DNA of 64,000 nucleotides from Bacteroidales bacterium UBA5515 (GTDB taxonomy: Bacteria; Bacteroidota; Bacteroidia; Bacteroidales; P3), in assembly GCA_002423895.1 (NCBI GenBank), contig DIOL01000032.1, positions 124,001 to 188,000 of the forward strand, written 5' to 3'. The notes beneath the pieces were generated by a model that worked only from the letters and a program-made list of their open reading frames with translations, was not told the origin of the DNA and searched no databases. Both the position numbers and the translations under genes were made by a program. This document shows positions 43,641 through 52,145 of the stretch, in pieces (position 1 is the stretch's first letter; every line of letters starts with the position of its first letter).

Positions 43641-44672
43641 CTAATTCATTCTTGTGTTTCTATAACTTGTTGGTGGCTTTGGTTGGTTCTCAACTTTAAA
43701 GCAATATCTAACGAATAACTCAAATGAACCATATGGTTTTAATCTTGTAATTGGAATATCATATGACATACCCAATTTGAATCCTCCTAATGTTAATCCT
43801 CCTAAAACACTTATCGCATCTTGGATACGATAGTTTATGCCTCCCCAAAACATATAATTATATTCTACTAATGCACTTGCATTAATTTGGTAGTTAACAT
43901 ATCCAGTTTCATCAGGTTCAATAAATTTTGCTAAAGCAGATGGAAGAACTCTAAATTCAGGATATGCTGGAATTGTCCATTCATATCCTGCCAATAAATA
44001 ATAATGTCTTTTATCTTCCCATTTAAGTTTGTCGCTCTTTGTCTCCATTAGTTTTGAAGAAGAAAAACCTGCATAAAACTTTCCTGGAATTTGATAATAT
44101 GCTCCAAAACCTAAATCAAATAAGAAATCATTTTGTTGAGAAGCATCTCTTAAAACCGGATCTCTTGAAGTTGATAATATTTCATCCAATTCATTTATCT
44201 GATCACTTCCAACTAATTTTGTAAAATCAATTGCAGAACTAAATAATTGAGCTTCTAAACCAAAAGCTAAATTTCCAGTTGGCAGTTCAAATCTATAAGC
44301 ATAATCAATTTTCACAAAAGTTTGATTCCAATACCCTATCTTATCAGAAATTATAGTTGCGCCTAAACCTCCATGAAGGAATTTAATTGGAAAATCAAAA
44401 GAAAAATTTAAAGTTTGTGGAGTTGATGGCTTACCTCCCTTTATATCAGTTAATTTTAAGCCCATCCATTGATTTCTATAAAATCCAGTTAAACACATGG
44501 CACCATTACTTCCTGCATAAGCTGGGTTATATGATAAACGATTATACATATATTGAGTAAATTCTGGCTCTTGTTGTGAAAAACCAATCAATGGAGCAAT
44601 AATAACAATAATAACTAACAAATAAGATTTTGTTGCCTTAATGAGTGGAAATAAGATATTTCGTTTATACAT
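43641..44672 (-). CDS. porP: PorP/SprF-family T9SS outer-membrane protein
   Basis: 343 residues. The signal peptide ends near IGFSQQEPEF. The hallmark PEFTQYMYNRLSYNPAYAGS follows, then GFYRNQWMGL, LGATIISDKIGYWNQTFVKI and the terminal strand PYGSFELFVRYCFKVEN. The family interacts with T9SS machinery or with specific large cargo (SprF with SprB). Being first in the operon before gldKLMN, as in Porphyromonas, it is more likely the PorP-type. The symbol is by synteny. The promoter is at 44789-44796. Confidence 0.9.
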   Translation of the reverse strand: MYKRNILFPLIKATKSYLLVIIVIIAPLIGFSQQEPEFTQYMYNRLSYNPAYAGSNGAMCLTGFYRNQWMGLKLTDIKGGKPSTPQTLNFSFDFPIKFLHGGLGATIISDKIGYWNQTFVKIDYAYRFELPTGNLAFGLEAQLFSSAIDFTKLVGSDQINELDEILSTSRDPVLRDASQQNDFLFDLGFGAYYQIPGKFYAGFSSSKLMETKSDKLKWEDKRHYYLLAGYEWTIPAYPEFRVLPSALAKFIEPDETGYVNYQINASALVEYNYMFWGGINYRIQDAISVLGGLTLGGFKLGMSYDIPITRLKPYGSFELFVRYCFKVENQPKPPTSYRNTRMN

Positions 44673-44788
44673 GATGTAATAAATGTATGTAAATATTACT
44701 ATTATTTAAATAGCTCCTTAACTCTTTTTCTTTAATTATTAATAGCTTAGCATTTTCGCAATATACTTATTTAGAAAAATGCGTCTTG

Positions 44789-44796
44789 CAAAAGTA
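44789..44796 (-). promoter_or_regulatory. -7 promoter element of the T9SS operon
   Basis: CAAAAGTA reads TACTTTTG on the minus strand, 117 bases upstream of the porP start. The long leader is AT-rich, with no obvious structured element. Confidence 0.55.
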
Positions 44797-44941
44797 AAAA
44801 TAAATTTTATATTAAAAAACTATATCAGCATTTTTATTTTCTATAATCTCAATTTATAGATGTTTTTCTTTAAAATTTTCAAATAACTTTTCTAAGGTAT
44901 TTATTGAAAGAAAGTGCACTATATTAACATTATTTTCTATG

Positions 44942-45364
44942 TTACTCAGATCCATCAAACAAATTAAAAATTTCATCTTGCTTTAACCAAATATCATAAT
45001 AATCATCGCTAAGAATCTCAACTTTAACTGGAGCAACACCCTCCTTTATCATTTTAAGCTTCTTTGCTGCAATAAGAGATAAGTCAATTACGCCTCTCTT
45101 AGGACATCTATCATTTACTCTTACAATCACGGAACGTCCATTATTAGTGTTTGTTACTCTAACTAAAGTATTTAAAGGTATTGTTTTATGAGCCGCAGTA
45201 TATTTTTTTTGATCAAATTTCTCCCCAGTAGATGTTTTTCTATTAACAAATTTATTATGATAAAAAGTAGCCTTTTTATCCATTACCTTTTCTTTTTTTA
45301 CTCCTTGATTATAAGCAAAAAAAGGAATAATTAATGTAATTACAATTATGAGGTTTTTTACCAT
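44942..45364 (-). CDS. RlpA-like double-psi beta-barrel protein
   Basis: 140 residues. A signal peptide (MVKNLIIVITLIIPFFAYNQ) precedes an RlpA domain: KATFYHNKFVNRKTSTGEKF, ALTAAHKTLPLG-like YTAAHKTIPLNTLVRVTNT, SVIVRVNDRCPKRGVIDLSL and AAKKLKMIKEGVAPVKVEIL. RlpA cleaves denuded peptidoglycan at the septum. It lacks a lipobox and the SPOR domain of E. coli RlpA; short versions are common in this phylum. Its first seven bases overlap the end of kdsC. Confidence 0.88.
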   Translation of the reverse strand: MVKNLIIVITLIIPFFAYNQGVKKEKVMDKKATFYHNKFVNRKTSTGEKFDQKKYTAAHKTIPLNTLVRVTNTNNGRSVIVRVNDRCPKRGVIDLSLIAAKKLKMIKEGVAPVKVEILSDDYYDIWLKQDEIFNLFDGSE

Positions 45365-45876
45365 TCTTTAGCTTCTTGGTGAAACCATTGGTTATGCAAA
45401 CGCATAACTTGTTCTATAATATCTCTAACACAGCCATCTCCTCCATTTTTATTAGAAATATAATCTGCTACCGATTTAATTTCTTCAACAGCATCTGATG
45501 GACAAGAGGAAACTCCTGCTTCAAGCATTAAATCATAATCTGGAATATCATCTCCCATATAAAGCACTTGTTGAGAAGTCAATCCTTTGTCATTTAAAAA
45601 TTTTAAAAAATTCTCTTTCTTGTTAGCTGATTCAGTAAAGACATCTTCAATACCCAACATCTTCATTCTTTTGCAAATACTATCTCCCTTACCTCCTGAA
45701 ATTATTGCAATATAATATCCTTTTTTAATAGCATATTGTAAAGCAAAACCATCTTTAACATTACCTACTCTAAATATGTTATTATCATCACCTATCCACA
45801 AATTGCCATCAGTCATTACTCCATCATAATCAAATATAAAAGCTTTTATGGGTTGAAGTTTTTCCTTATAATTCAT
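45358..45876 (-). CDS. kdsC: KdsC-type HAD phosphatase (Kdo 8-phosphate phosphatase)
   Basis: 172 residues. HAD motif I AFIFDYDGVMTDGNLWIG (residues 12-29), motif II IAIISGGKGDSI, and motif III/IV VLYMGDDIPDYDLMLEAGVS with CPSDAVEEIK. Size and motifs match the cap-less tetrameric KdsC, which removes phosphate from Kdo 8-phosphate before LPS inner-core assembly. Location between hldD and rlpA, and near lptB, supports an LPS role. Confidence 0.9.
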   Translation of the reverse strand: MNYKEKLQPIKAFIFDYDGVMTDGNLWIGDDNNIFRVGNVKDGFALQYAIKKGYYIAIISGGKGDSICKRMKMLGIEDVFTESANKKENFLKFLNDKGLTSQQVLYMGDDIPDYDLMLEAGVSSCPSDAVEEIKSVADYISNKNGGDGCVRDIIEQVMRLHNQWFHQEAKEW

Positions 45877-45878
45877 TA

Positions 45879-46850
45879 TTAATAATATAAATTAGTCAAT
45901 AAATAGTTTTGGACATAATCCTTTATGCCTTCTTCCAAAGAATAGAAATCTTCAGTATATCCAGCATTTCTTAATTTCTTCATTTTTGCTTCTGTAAAGT
46001 ATTGGTATTTATCTCTTATATCTTCAGGAATGTCAATAAATTCAATATTTGGAGTTTTCCCCATTGCAACAAATGTTGCTTTTGCTAAATCATAAAAACT
46101 CCTTGCTTTTCCTGTACCTAAATTATAAATACCTGATTCAGGTTGATTTTTCATAATAAAGTCTAATACTGAGACTAAATCCTTTACATAAATAAAATCT
46201 CTTAATTGCATTCCATCAGAATAATCTGGGCGATGAGAACGAAACAGTTTTACCTGTCCTGAATTTTTAATTTGATGATATGAATGAAATATAACTGAAG
46301 CCATTCTTTGTTTATGGTATTCATTAGGTCCATAAACATTAAAGAATTTCATTCCTGCCCAAAATGGGGGTTTGGTTTCTTGTCTTAATACCCAAAGATC
46401 AAAATCTTGTTTTGAACGTCCATAAGGATTTAGAGGTTTAAGTTTAGGCAGTTTATTTTGATCATCATCATATCCATTTTCTCCTCCTCCATAAGTTGCA
46501 GCAGAAGAAGCATAAACTAAAGGAATGGAATTAAATGCACAAATTCTCCAAATATTCTTGGAATAATTAAGATTTAAATCTAAAAAGATTTTCCAATCAA
46601 ATTCTGTTGTGTCTGTTCTTGCTCCTAAATGATAAACCCCATCTATTTTAGTGGCATTTTTCTCAAACCAACTAATAAATTCTTTTCTGTCAATTTTTTT
46701 TGCAAATTGAAGATTTGAATAGTTAGCTTTTTTAACATTTGCATTCTTCTTGAAATCATCTACAATAATAATATCATTTCTTCCAAGTTTGTTCAACTTG
46801 CTAACCATACAACTTCCTATAAAACCTGCTGCACCTGTAACAACTATCAT
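45879..46850 (-). CDS. hldD: ADP-L-glycero-D-manno-heptose-6-epimerase
   Basis: 323 residues. Rossmann NADP-binding motif VVTGAAGFIGS at 3-13, YHLGARTDTTE near 70, VYASSAATYGGGENGYDD near 112 and the catalytic NPYGRSKQDFD. MKFFNVYGPNEYHKQRMASV is specific to HldD/RfaD. It epimerises the heptose nucleotide for LPS inner core. It is two bases downstream-adjacent to kdsC, so both are in one operon with the deacetylase-like gene and lptB. Confidence 0.92.
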   Translation of the reverse strand: MIVVTGAAGFIGSCMVSKLNKLGRNDIIIVDDFKKNANVKKANYSNLQFAKKIDRKEFISWFEKNATKIDGVYHLGARTDTTEFDWKIFLDLNLNYSKNIWRICAFNSIPLVYASSAATYGGGENGYDDDQNKLPKLKPLNPYGRSKQDFDLWVLRQETKPPFWAGMKFFNVYGPNEYHKQRMASVIFHSYHQIKNSGQVKLFRSHRPDYSDGMQLRDFIYVKDLVSVLDFIMKNQPESGIYNLGTGKARSFYDLAKATFVAMGKTPNIEFIDIPEDIRDKYQYFTEAKMKKLRNAGYTEDFYSLEEGIKDYVQNYLLTNLYY

Positions 46851-46901
46851 ATTTCTAAATTATTGAGTATTTATACGATTGATTAAAATTTATGTTCCAT
46901 T

Positions 46902-48233
46902 CTATTTTTCAAATGGAGTTCTATCTACTGCAGAAACATATTCTAACATATTTTCATAAACCTCTCTCCATCCTTTCCATTGATATCTTTCACTTAAAGA
47001 TTGGTTATGCCAGACGCTAATAAAGTCTCCTTTCACAGCAATTATTTCATCTACTATTTGTTTAATTTTAATTTGAGCTTCATCCTTATTTAGTCCCAAT
47101 CCATCTTTGAGAGCGACATCCATAATTGCAAAAGGATGAACTCTTAATTTTGTTTCTCCATCAATTTCTAAATCAAAGAAATTATATCCAGAACATATTC
47201 CTGCTCTAAATCCAATTGTTTTAGAATATCCCATAGAATAATCATCACTAATCATATTATCCATAAGTCTTCTGTAAGAAATAGGAAGTCTATATCTCAA
47301 ATAATGGAATCTACTTCTAATAATTGGTTTATGTATAACTTGTTCTAATTCTTTAATTTGAATAGTCAACTCCTCTTCTTGATCAAATGAAGAGTAAGAT
47401 GGATGAATTCCAACTTTTGCATAATCACATAAATATTTTATTAAACGATGAAAACGTTTATTGTATGGAGAAATATTTTTGTCATATTTCCCATATCTTC
47501 CAAACAAAATAAAATAAATTGTTTTGAGCTTATATTTCTTAATTAAAGATATTTGATAATCAAAATTATCGTAAGGATCAGTTTTTCCTCTAAATATTAC
47601 ATTAAATCTATATGCACATTCAGAGAAATTTCCCTTAAATAAATCTTTAGTAAAACCATATAGTTTTCTAAACATTCCTTTCTCTTTAAAAGAATATGCA
47701 GAATCAATATCTATAGTATTGTAAAATCTGAAAAAATGATTAGCAAATTCTAAATCAGGATATATACTTTTAAGTTTATCTACTAATTTCTTTGCCCAAA
47801 TATTTACAATTGGTTTATGTAGAAAACAATTCTGAAAAGCTATGCTTTCTTCATATCTATATCTTCCATGATTATCTTGAATAAAAGGGAGATATTCCTC
47901 ATATCGAGAAACAAAATAGAATGAAGCAGCCAAAATATCAAAAGGCATTATTGTTTCTTTGGCATATGTTCTAAAAATTGCAGGATTTTCTTCGAAATAA
48001 AAAACTTCCATTTCTTTTATTTCGATTGTAGTTTCAAATAACAAATCAGTTGAATAAATAAATGGTTCATCTTTAACTCTATTTTTGCAATAAGAAAACT
48101 TAGCTCCTATATGTTTGGCAAAATTCTCTCTATTGGTTGTAATGGTGTATTCAACACCCAATATATCTTTAAAAATCAGGTTAAGAGTATATCCAAGACG
48201 ATTTGTAATTTTATCTACATAAACTAAAATCAT
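46902..48233 (-). CDS. Polysaccharide-deacetylase-like protein of the lptB cluster
   Basis: 443 residues, no signal peptide. NTIDIDSAYSFKEKG (near 170) contains an Asp pair like NodB motif 1; VGIHPSYSSF (near 270) resembles the His-containing metal motif; RSRFHYLRYRLPISYRRLMD and YSMGYSKTIGFRAGICSGYN resemble motifs 3-4. The N-terminal 150 residues form a domain usual for the Bacteroidota family. Catalysis is plausible but its substrate is unknown; the position beside lptB and hldD hints at an LPS or surface-glycan role. Confidence 0.78.
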   Translation of the reverse strand: MILVYVDKITNRLGYTLNLIFKDILGVEYTITTNRENFAKHIGAKFSYCKNRVKDEPFIYSTDLLFETTIEIKEMEVFYFEENPAIFRTYAKETIMPFDILAASFYFVSRYEEYLPFIQDNHGRYRYEESIAFQNCFLHKPIVNIWAKKLVDKLKSIYPDLEFANHFFRFYNTIDIDSAYSFKEKGMFRKLYGFTKDLFKGNFSECAYRFNVIFRGKTDPYDNFDYQISLIKKYKLKTIYFILFGRYGKYDKNISPYNKRFHRLIKYLCDYAKVGIHPSYSSFDQEEELTIQIKELEQVIHKPIIRSRFHYLRYRLPISYRRLMDNMISDDYSMGYSKTIGFRAGICSGYNFFDLEIDGETKLRVHPFAIMDVALKDGLGLNKDEAQIKIKQIVDEIIAVKGDFISVWHNQSLSERYQWKGWREVYENMLEYVSAVDRTPFEK

Positions 48234-48236
48234 AGT

Positions 48237-48959
48237 CTAACGCAATTCAAAGTTTTCTCCAAGATACTTCTTTCTGACTTGTTCGTCTTCAGCAAGTTCT
48301 TTTGGAGTTCCTGATTTGAGAACGCTTCCTTCAAAAAGTAGGTATGCTCTATCTGTTATGGTTAAAGTTTCGTGAACGTTATGATCTGTTATTAAAACTC
48401 CAATATTTTTATCTTTTAATTTTGCAACAATATTTTGAATATCTTGTACTGCGATTGGATCAACTCCAGCAAAAGGCTCATCTAAGAGAATGAATTTAGG
48501 ATCCGCTGCCAAAGCACGTGCTATTTCAGTTCGTCTTCTTTCTCCTCCTGAAAGCTGATTACCTTTACTCTTTCGTATATGAATAAGGCCAAACTCTTCC
48601 AAAAGTCCAACCATAATCTTTACTCTTTCCTTTGATGACAAATCTCTAAACTCCAGAACAGACATTATATTATCTTCAACAGACATAGTCCTAAATACTG
48701 AAGCCTCTTGTGCCAAATAGCCAACGCCTTTTTGTGCTCTTTTATACATTGGCATATCAGTTATATCCATATCATCAAGATAAACTTTCCCACTAAAAGG
48801 CTTAATTAAACCTACCATCATATAGAAAGTAGTAGTCTTTCCAGCACCATTTGGACCAAGTAAACCCACAATTTCTCCTTGATTAACCTCTATAGAAACA
48901 CCCTTAACAACAGTTCTCTTCCCGTATTTCTTTATTACATCTTCAGTATATAATTTCAT
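48237..48959 (-). CDS. lptB: LPS export ABC transporter ATP-binding protein LptB
   Basis: 240 residues. Walker [22 protein letters not shown]-loop region [20 protein letters not shown], signature [17 protein letters not shown], Walker [21 protein letters not shown] and the H-loop [11 protein letters not shown]. The EASVFR and LSGGERRR stretches are the LptB-specific forms. It powers LPS extraction from the inner membrane with LptFG and LptC (13.3 kb). It heads a minus-strand unit from the promoter at 49017-49024. Confidence 0.96.
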   Translation of the reverse strand: MKLYTEDVIKKYGKRTVVKGVSIEVNQGEIVGLLGPNGAGKTTTFYMMVGLIKPFSGKVYLDDMDITDMPMYKRAQKGVGYLAQEASVFRTMSVEDNIMSVLEFRDLSSKERVKIMVGLLEEFGLIHIRKSKGNQLSGGERRRTEIARALAADPKFILLDEPFAGVDPIAVQDIQNIVAKLKDKNIGVLITDHNVHETLTITDRAYLLFEGSVLKSGTPKELAEDEQVRKKYLGENFELR

Positions 48960-49016
48960 AATAAAAATTATCTTTTTTACACCCTCCTATTCACCCAATT
49001 TAAAACTATCAATCAG

Positions 49017-49024
49017 CAAAGATA
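49017..49024 (-). promoter_or_regulatory. -7 promoter element of the lptB operon
   Basis: CAAAGATA reads TATCTTTG on the minus strand, 58 bases upstream of lptB. It is back-to-back with the plus element at 49047-49054; only 22 bases separate the two, so polymerase binding may be mutually exclusive. Confidence 0.6.
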
Positions 49025-49046
49025 AGTAAATTTTTGAGAAATGAAT

Positions 49047-49054
49047 TATCTTTG
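49047..49054 (+). promoter_or_regulatory. -7 promoter element for the 49088 gene
   Basis: TATCTTTG fits TAnnTTTG, 34 bases before the ATG. Confidence 0.6.
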
Positions 49055-49087
49055 CATCTATAAATTACATTACTAAATTAAAAATAT

Positions 49088-49480
49088 ATGAATATTTTCT
49101 CTCAAAAAAACAAACTCATACATAATATTAAAAAGAAGAATGAGTATTATATCCACTCTCCATATATGTTTGATTTATACAATAGAATTATAAAAAAAAA
49201 CAAAAGAAATCCAATAAAATTAATACATTTATTTCAAGAAGAATTTGGCAAAGAGAATATTATTATAATTTCTTCTTCCTATGATGAATTTCAAGCTTTA
49301 CAAACAATTGTTAAAGATAGCTCAATAATAATTATTGAAAAACCATATAAAAGTAAAGATTCCTATAACGAATTTCTTAAAATAATTAGCGACCCAAGAA
49401 GAATTGTAAGTATTGACCTATTTAAAATAGGGATAATTTTTCAAAACTCTAAATTAAGCCCTCAAGAATATAGATTTTAA
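49088..49480 (+). CDS. Shortened relative of a Bacteroidota SAM-methyltransferase-like family
   Basis: 130 residues. The N-terminal KKKNEYYIHSPYMFDLYNRI and the C-terminal ISDPRRIVSIDLFKIGIIFQ match, from memory, the two ends of a 250-270-residue Bacteroidota family annotated as class I methyltransferase (HSPF...DLY at the start, a DP.v..sIDLF.iG stretch at the end). The glycine-rich SAM loop expected in the middle is missing. It has its own promoter and an intact frame, so it may be an internally deleted but expressed gene. It converges with rng. Confidence 0.55.
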   Translation: MNIFSQKNKLIHNIKKKNEYYIHSPYMFDLYNRIIKKNKRNPIKLIHLFQEEFGKENIIIISSSYDEFQALQTIVKDSSIIIIEKPYKSKDSYNEFLKIISDPRRIVSIDLFKIGIIFQNSKLSPQEYRF

Positions 49481-49579
49481 ACTCTCAATATTTATGAGCA
49501 AATAGTACTAAAATTAACAGAAACAGTTTTACTGAATATTAATTTTTATTTTCTAACTACTTTTAGGTTATAAATTAAG

Positions 49580-49650
49580 CCCGAGTTTATTAAAAAAATC
49601 ACCGACTTTTTCGATTTAATCACCGACTTTTTTCAAAAAAGTCCCGATTA
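49580..49650. repeat. Array of four CCGA units with a 21-bp period
   Basis: CCGA starts at 49581, 49602, 49623 and 49644, exactly 21 bases apart. The two middle units share AATCACCGACTTTTT. Outer units are CCCGAGTTT and TCCCGATTA. It lies between the convergent ends of the 49088 gene and rng. Confidence 0.8.
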
Positions 49651-49660
49651 ATTTAAGCCT

Positions 49661-49773
49661 AACTATATTTTTCTTGAACTTTGACTTTTTACACTAACAA
49701 AGAGGAGTAAAATAGATTGTAAACAATGTTTAGTCAATCCGATTAATCAAAGTTCAAGAAAAAATTTATAGTT
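49661..49773 (-). terminator. Long inverted repeat after rng, possible terminator or small mobile remnant
   Basis: TTTTTCTTGAACTTTGA (49668-49684) is the perfect complement of 49747-49763, and AACTATA (49661-49667) pairs with TATAGTT (49767-49773) past a short bulge. The loop of about 62 bases is long for a terminator. The right arm includes the rng stop codon. The size and termini could also suit a MITE, but no target duplication is clear. Confidence 0.45.
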
Positions 49774-51319
49774 TAATTAAATCTTTGTTTTCATTTAGGA
49801 ATTGATATTCCAAGAAACTAAAATTACTATCTTCCAATAATTTTATTTTAGTTTTATATTGCCTCTCCCATTTCTTATGCTTGGAAAATAGAAATCCTTT
49901 AGACAAAAAAGCATAAACAAATGGATGGATTATAAGAGTAAGATTTCTTTCGTTTTGCTCTTGAACTAAGTATTTTAAATCATTCTCTATCTCATCAACA
50001 ATAATTATTGATGATTTAATTTTACCTGTTCCTTGGCATACTGGACATATTTCAGATAAATCAACATGAATTACTGGTCTAACTCTTTGACGAGTTATCT
50101 GCATTAAACAAAACTTACTTAATGGCAATATAGTATGACGAGCCTTATCCTTAGACATTAGCTCCTTCATTCTATCGTAAAGTATCTTTCTATTTGTTAC
50201 AATATTTAAATCGATAAAATCTATAACAATTATTCCTCCAATATCTCTTAAACGCAATTGACGAACAATCTCTTCAGCAGCCTCCATATTAACCATTAAT
50301 GCATTTTCTTCTTGGTCTTGGGAGGATTTACTTCTATGACCAGAATTTACATCAATTACGCACATTGCCTCAGTTTGTTCGATAACCAAATAAATACCAG
50401 AACGTATTGTCACAACTTTTCCAAATGAATTTCTTATTTGGTTAAGAACACCAAATTGTTCAAAGATTGGAGTTTGAAGTTTATAATTACGAACTAAATC
50501 TATCTTTTCTGAAGAAATAGTCTTAACGTATGCTTTTAATTCTTCATATACTTCATTATTATTTACATAAACATTTGAAAAATCATCACTTAATAAATCT
50601 CTCAAGATTGCATTAGACTTATCAATTTCTGAAACAAGTTTATGAGGAGGTAGAGCCTTCGGTAGTTTCTTGTGAATTGCATCCCATTTTGAAATTAAAT
50701 TCTTAAGGTCAGCATCCAATTCAGCAACACTTTGCCCTTCGGCAACCGTTCTTATAATTACACCAAAATTATTTGGGAGTATACTTCTAATTAAACGTTT
50801 TAGTCTATTTTTTTCTTCAGTACTTTTAATTTTTGAAGAAATTGAAATTTTATTTGAAAAAGGAATAAGCACGAGATATCTTCCCGCAAATGAAATTTCA
50901 GCACTTAATCTAGGTCCTTTAGTTGATATTGGTTCCTTAGCTATTTGAACCAAAACAATTTGACCTTGCTTTAATACATTAGTTATCTTTCCACTTTTCT
51001 CTAAATTAGGCTCTAATTTCATCTTTTCAATCAATGCTGAGTTGGGATCTCCACTCTGAGCATTACGAGTAAACTTTTTAAGTGAATTGAAATTGAGACC
51101 TAAATCTAAATAATGTAAAAATGCATCCTTTTCATAGCCAACATCAACAAATGCGGCATTAAGGCCTGGCATAATCTTTTTTACTAAGCCTAAGTAAACA
51201 TCACCAACAATATGACTGTTTTCATTCTTTTCCTGATGAAGTTCTACTAAATACTTATCTTCAAGCAAAGCTATTTCAACTCCTGAATCTTTTACATCTA
51301 TTATTAAATCCTTATTCAT
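49766..51319 (-). CDS. rng: Ribonuclease G/E family endoribonuclease
   Basis: 517 residues. The S1 domain occupies about 36-125 (GDVYLGLVKKIMPGLNAAFV, DVGYEKDAFLHYLDL). The RNase-H-like/DNase-like catalytic part has AMCVIDVNSGHRS and GGIIVIDFIDL with the two metal-binding Asp residues, and CPVCQGTGK provides the zinc-link Cys pair used for tetramer formation. The length is that of RNase G, with no degradosome scaffold tail. It matures or degrades 5'-monophosphorylated RNA. Confidence 0.94.
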   Translation of the reverse strand: MNKDLIIDVKDSGVEIALLEDKYLVELHQEKNENSHIVGDVYLGLVKKIMPGLNAAFVDVGYEKDAFLHYLDLGLNFNSLKKFTRNAQSGDPNSALIEKMKLEPNLEKSGKITNVLKQGQIVLVQIAKEPISTKGPRLSAEISFAGRYLVLIPFSNKISISSKIKSTEEKNRLKRLIRSILPNNFGVIIRTVAEGQSVAELDADLKNLISKWDAIHKKLPKALPPHKLVSEIDKSNAILRDLLSDDFSNVYVNNNEVYEELKAYVKTISSEKIDLVRNYKLQTPIFEQFGVLNQIRNSFGKVVTIRSGIYLVIEQTEAMCVIDVNSGHRSKSSQDQEENALMVNMEAAEEIVRQLRLRDIGGIIVIDFIDLNIVTNRKILYDRMKELMSKDKARHTILPLSKFCLMQITRQRVRPVIHVDLSEICPVCQGTGKIKSSIIIVDEIENDLKYLVQEQNERNLTLIIHPFVYAFLSKGFLFSKHKKWERQYKTKIKLLEDSNFSFLEYQFLNENKDLIKL

Positions 51320-51344
51320 ATTTATAGGAGCCGTAAATTTATTT

Positions 51345-51390
51345 TAAAAAAATATTGCGAAATATTAAGATTGATAACACTTCGCAATAT
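51345..51390 (-). terminator. Terminator between the HU/small-protein genes and rng
   Basis: ATATTGCGAA (51352-51361) pairs with TTCGCAATAT (51381-51390). On the minus strand the hairpin is followed by seven T residues, and the rng start is 26 bases further on. Confidence 0.7.
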
Positions 51391-51446
51391 AGGTTATTTG
51401 TTTGATAATTATATCTCTATAATCCAAAAAATCTAATAAGAAATAT

Positions 51447-51539
51447 CTATTTCTTATTCTTATGTCTATTCTTGCGCAAACGTTTTTTACGTTTGTGCGT
51501 TGACATCTTATGACGTTTTCTTTTCTTTCCGCTTGGCAT
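51447..51539 (-). CDS. 30-residue highly basic protein, probable ribosome-associated protein
   Basis: The minus-strand frame from ATG 51539 reads MPSGKKRKRHKMSTHKRKKR then LRKNRHKNKK, with 19 of 30 residues Lys or Arg. From memory, near-identical proteins sit between HU and RNase G genes throughout the Bacteroidota, and a small new ribosomal protein (bL38) was reported in the Flavobacterium johnsoniae ribosome; I believe this is that type but cannot verify it. It starts 17 bases after the HU stop, so it is co-transcribed. Confidence 0.8.
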   Translation of the reverse strand: MPSGKKRKRHKMSTHKRKKRLRKNRHKNKK

Positions 51540-51556
51540 TTTTTCTAAATATTAAA

Positions 51557-51841
51557 TTATTTTACTTTTGTTTTGATACCGCTCATGAAAACTTTTGCAG
51601 GTTTAAATGATGGAATATTGTGTGCAGGAATAATTACTGTTGTATTTTTTGAAATGTTTCTTCCTGTCTTCTCTGCTCTTCGTTTAATGATAAAGCTACC
51701 AAAACCTCTTAAATATACATTGTTTCCTTTTCCAAGAGAATCTTTTACAACTTCCATAAAAGTTTCTACAGTTGCTTGGATGTTTACTTTTTCTAATCCT
51801 GTTCTTTGTGCAATTTCTGCAACGATTTCAGCTTTTGTCAT
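51557..51841 (-). CDS. HU-family DNA-binding protein
   Basis: 94 residues. It starts MTKAEIVAEIAQRTGLEKVN, and has the dimer core LRGFGSFIIKRRAEKTGRNI and the beta arm with TVIIPAHNIPSFKPAKVFMS. The Pro at the arm tip (PAHNIP region) intercalates in HU/IHF relatives. It compacts and bends chromosomal DNA. The promoter is at 51913-51920. Confidence 0.95.
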   Translation of the reverse strand: MTKAEIVAEIAQRTGLEKVNIQATVETFMEVVKDSLGKGNNVYLRGFGSFIIKRRAEKTGRNISKNTTVIIPAHNIPSFKPAKVFMSGIKTKVK

Positions 51842-51912
51842 GTCTTTTTTTTAATCTTATTTGTTAACAATTTCAATATTAATATCTAACTTAATTAAGT
51901 AGATTGAGTTTG

Positions 51913-51920
51913 CAAAGATA
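51913..51920 (-). promoter_or_regulatory. -7 promoter element for the HU gene
   Basis: CAAAGATA reads TATCTTTG on the minus strand, 72 bases upstream of the start. Confidence 0.6.
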
Positions 51921-52137
51921 TAAAATTATTTATTCACACAAAACAAATTTATTCATTTTCAACAACTTTAATTTTACAAATTTATTGCTTTTATTTTACA
52001 ATCAACAAGTTAAATCATTCTTATGAATGTTAAAAAATCTTTTTAAGTTGGAATGAATTTTTTATTAGTAAATTATTCATTGTAAGGCGCAAAATTAAAT
52101 TGATAAAGTAAATTCATCTATTGTTGAAAGTATTTTA

Positions 52138-52145
52138 TATATTTG
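52138..52145 (+). promoter_or_regulatory. -7 promoter element for ssb
   Basis: TATATTTG fits TAnnTTTG, 63 bases before the ATG. Confidence 0.55.
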
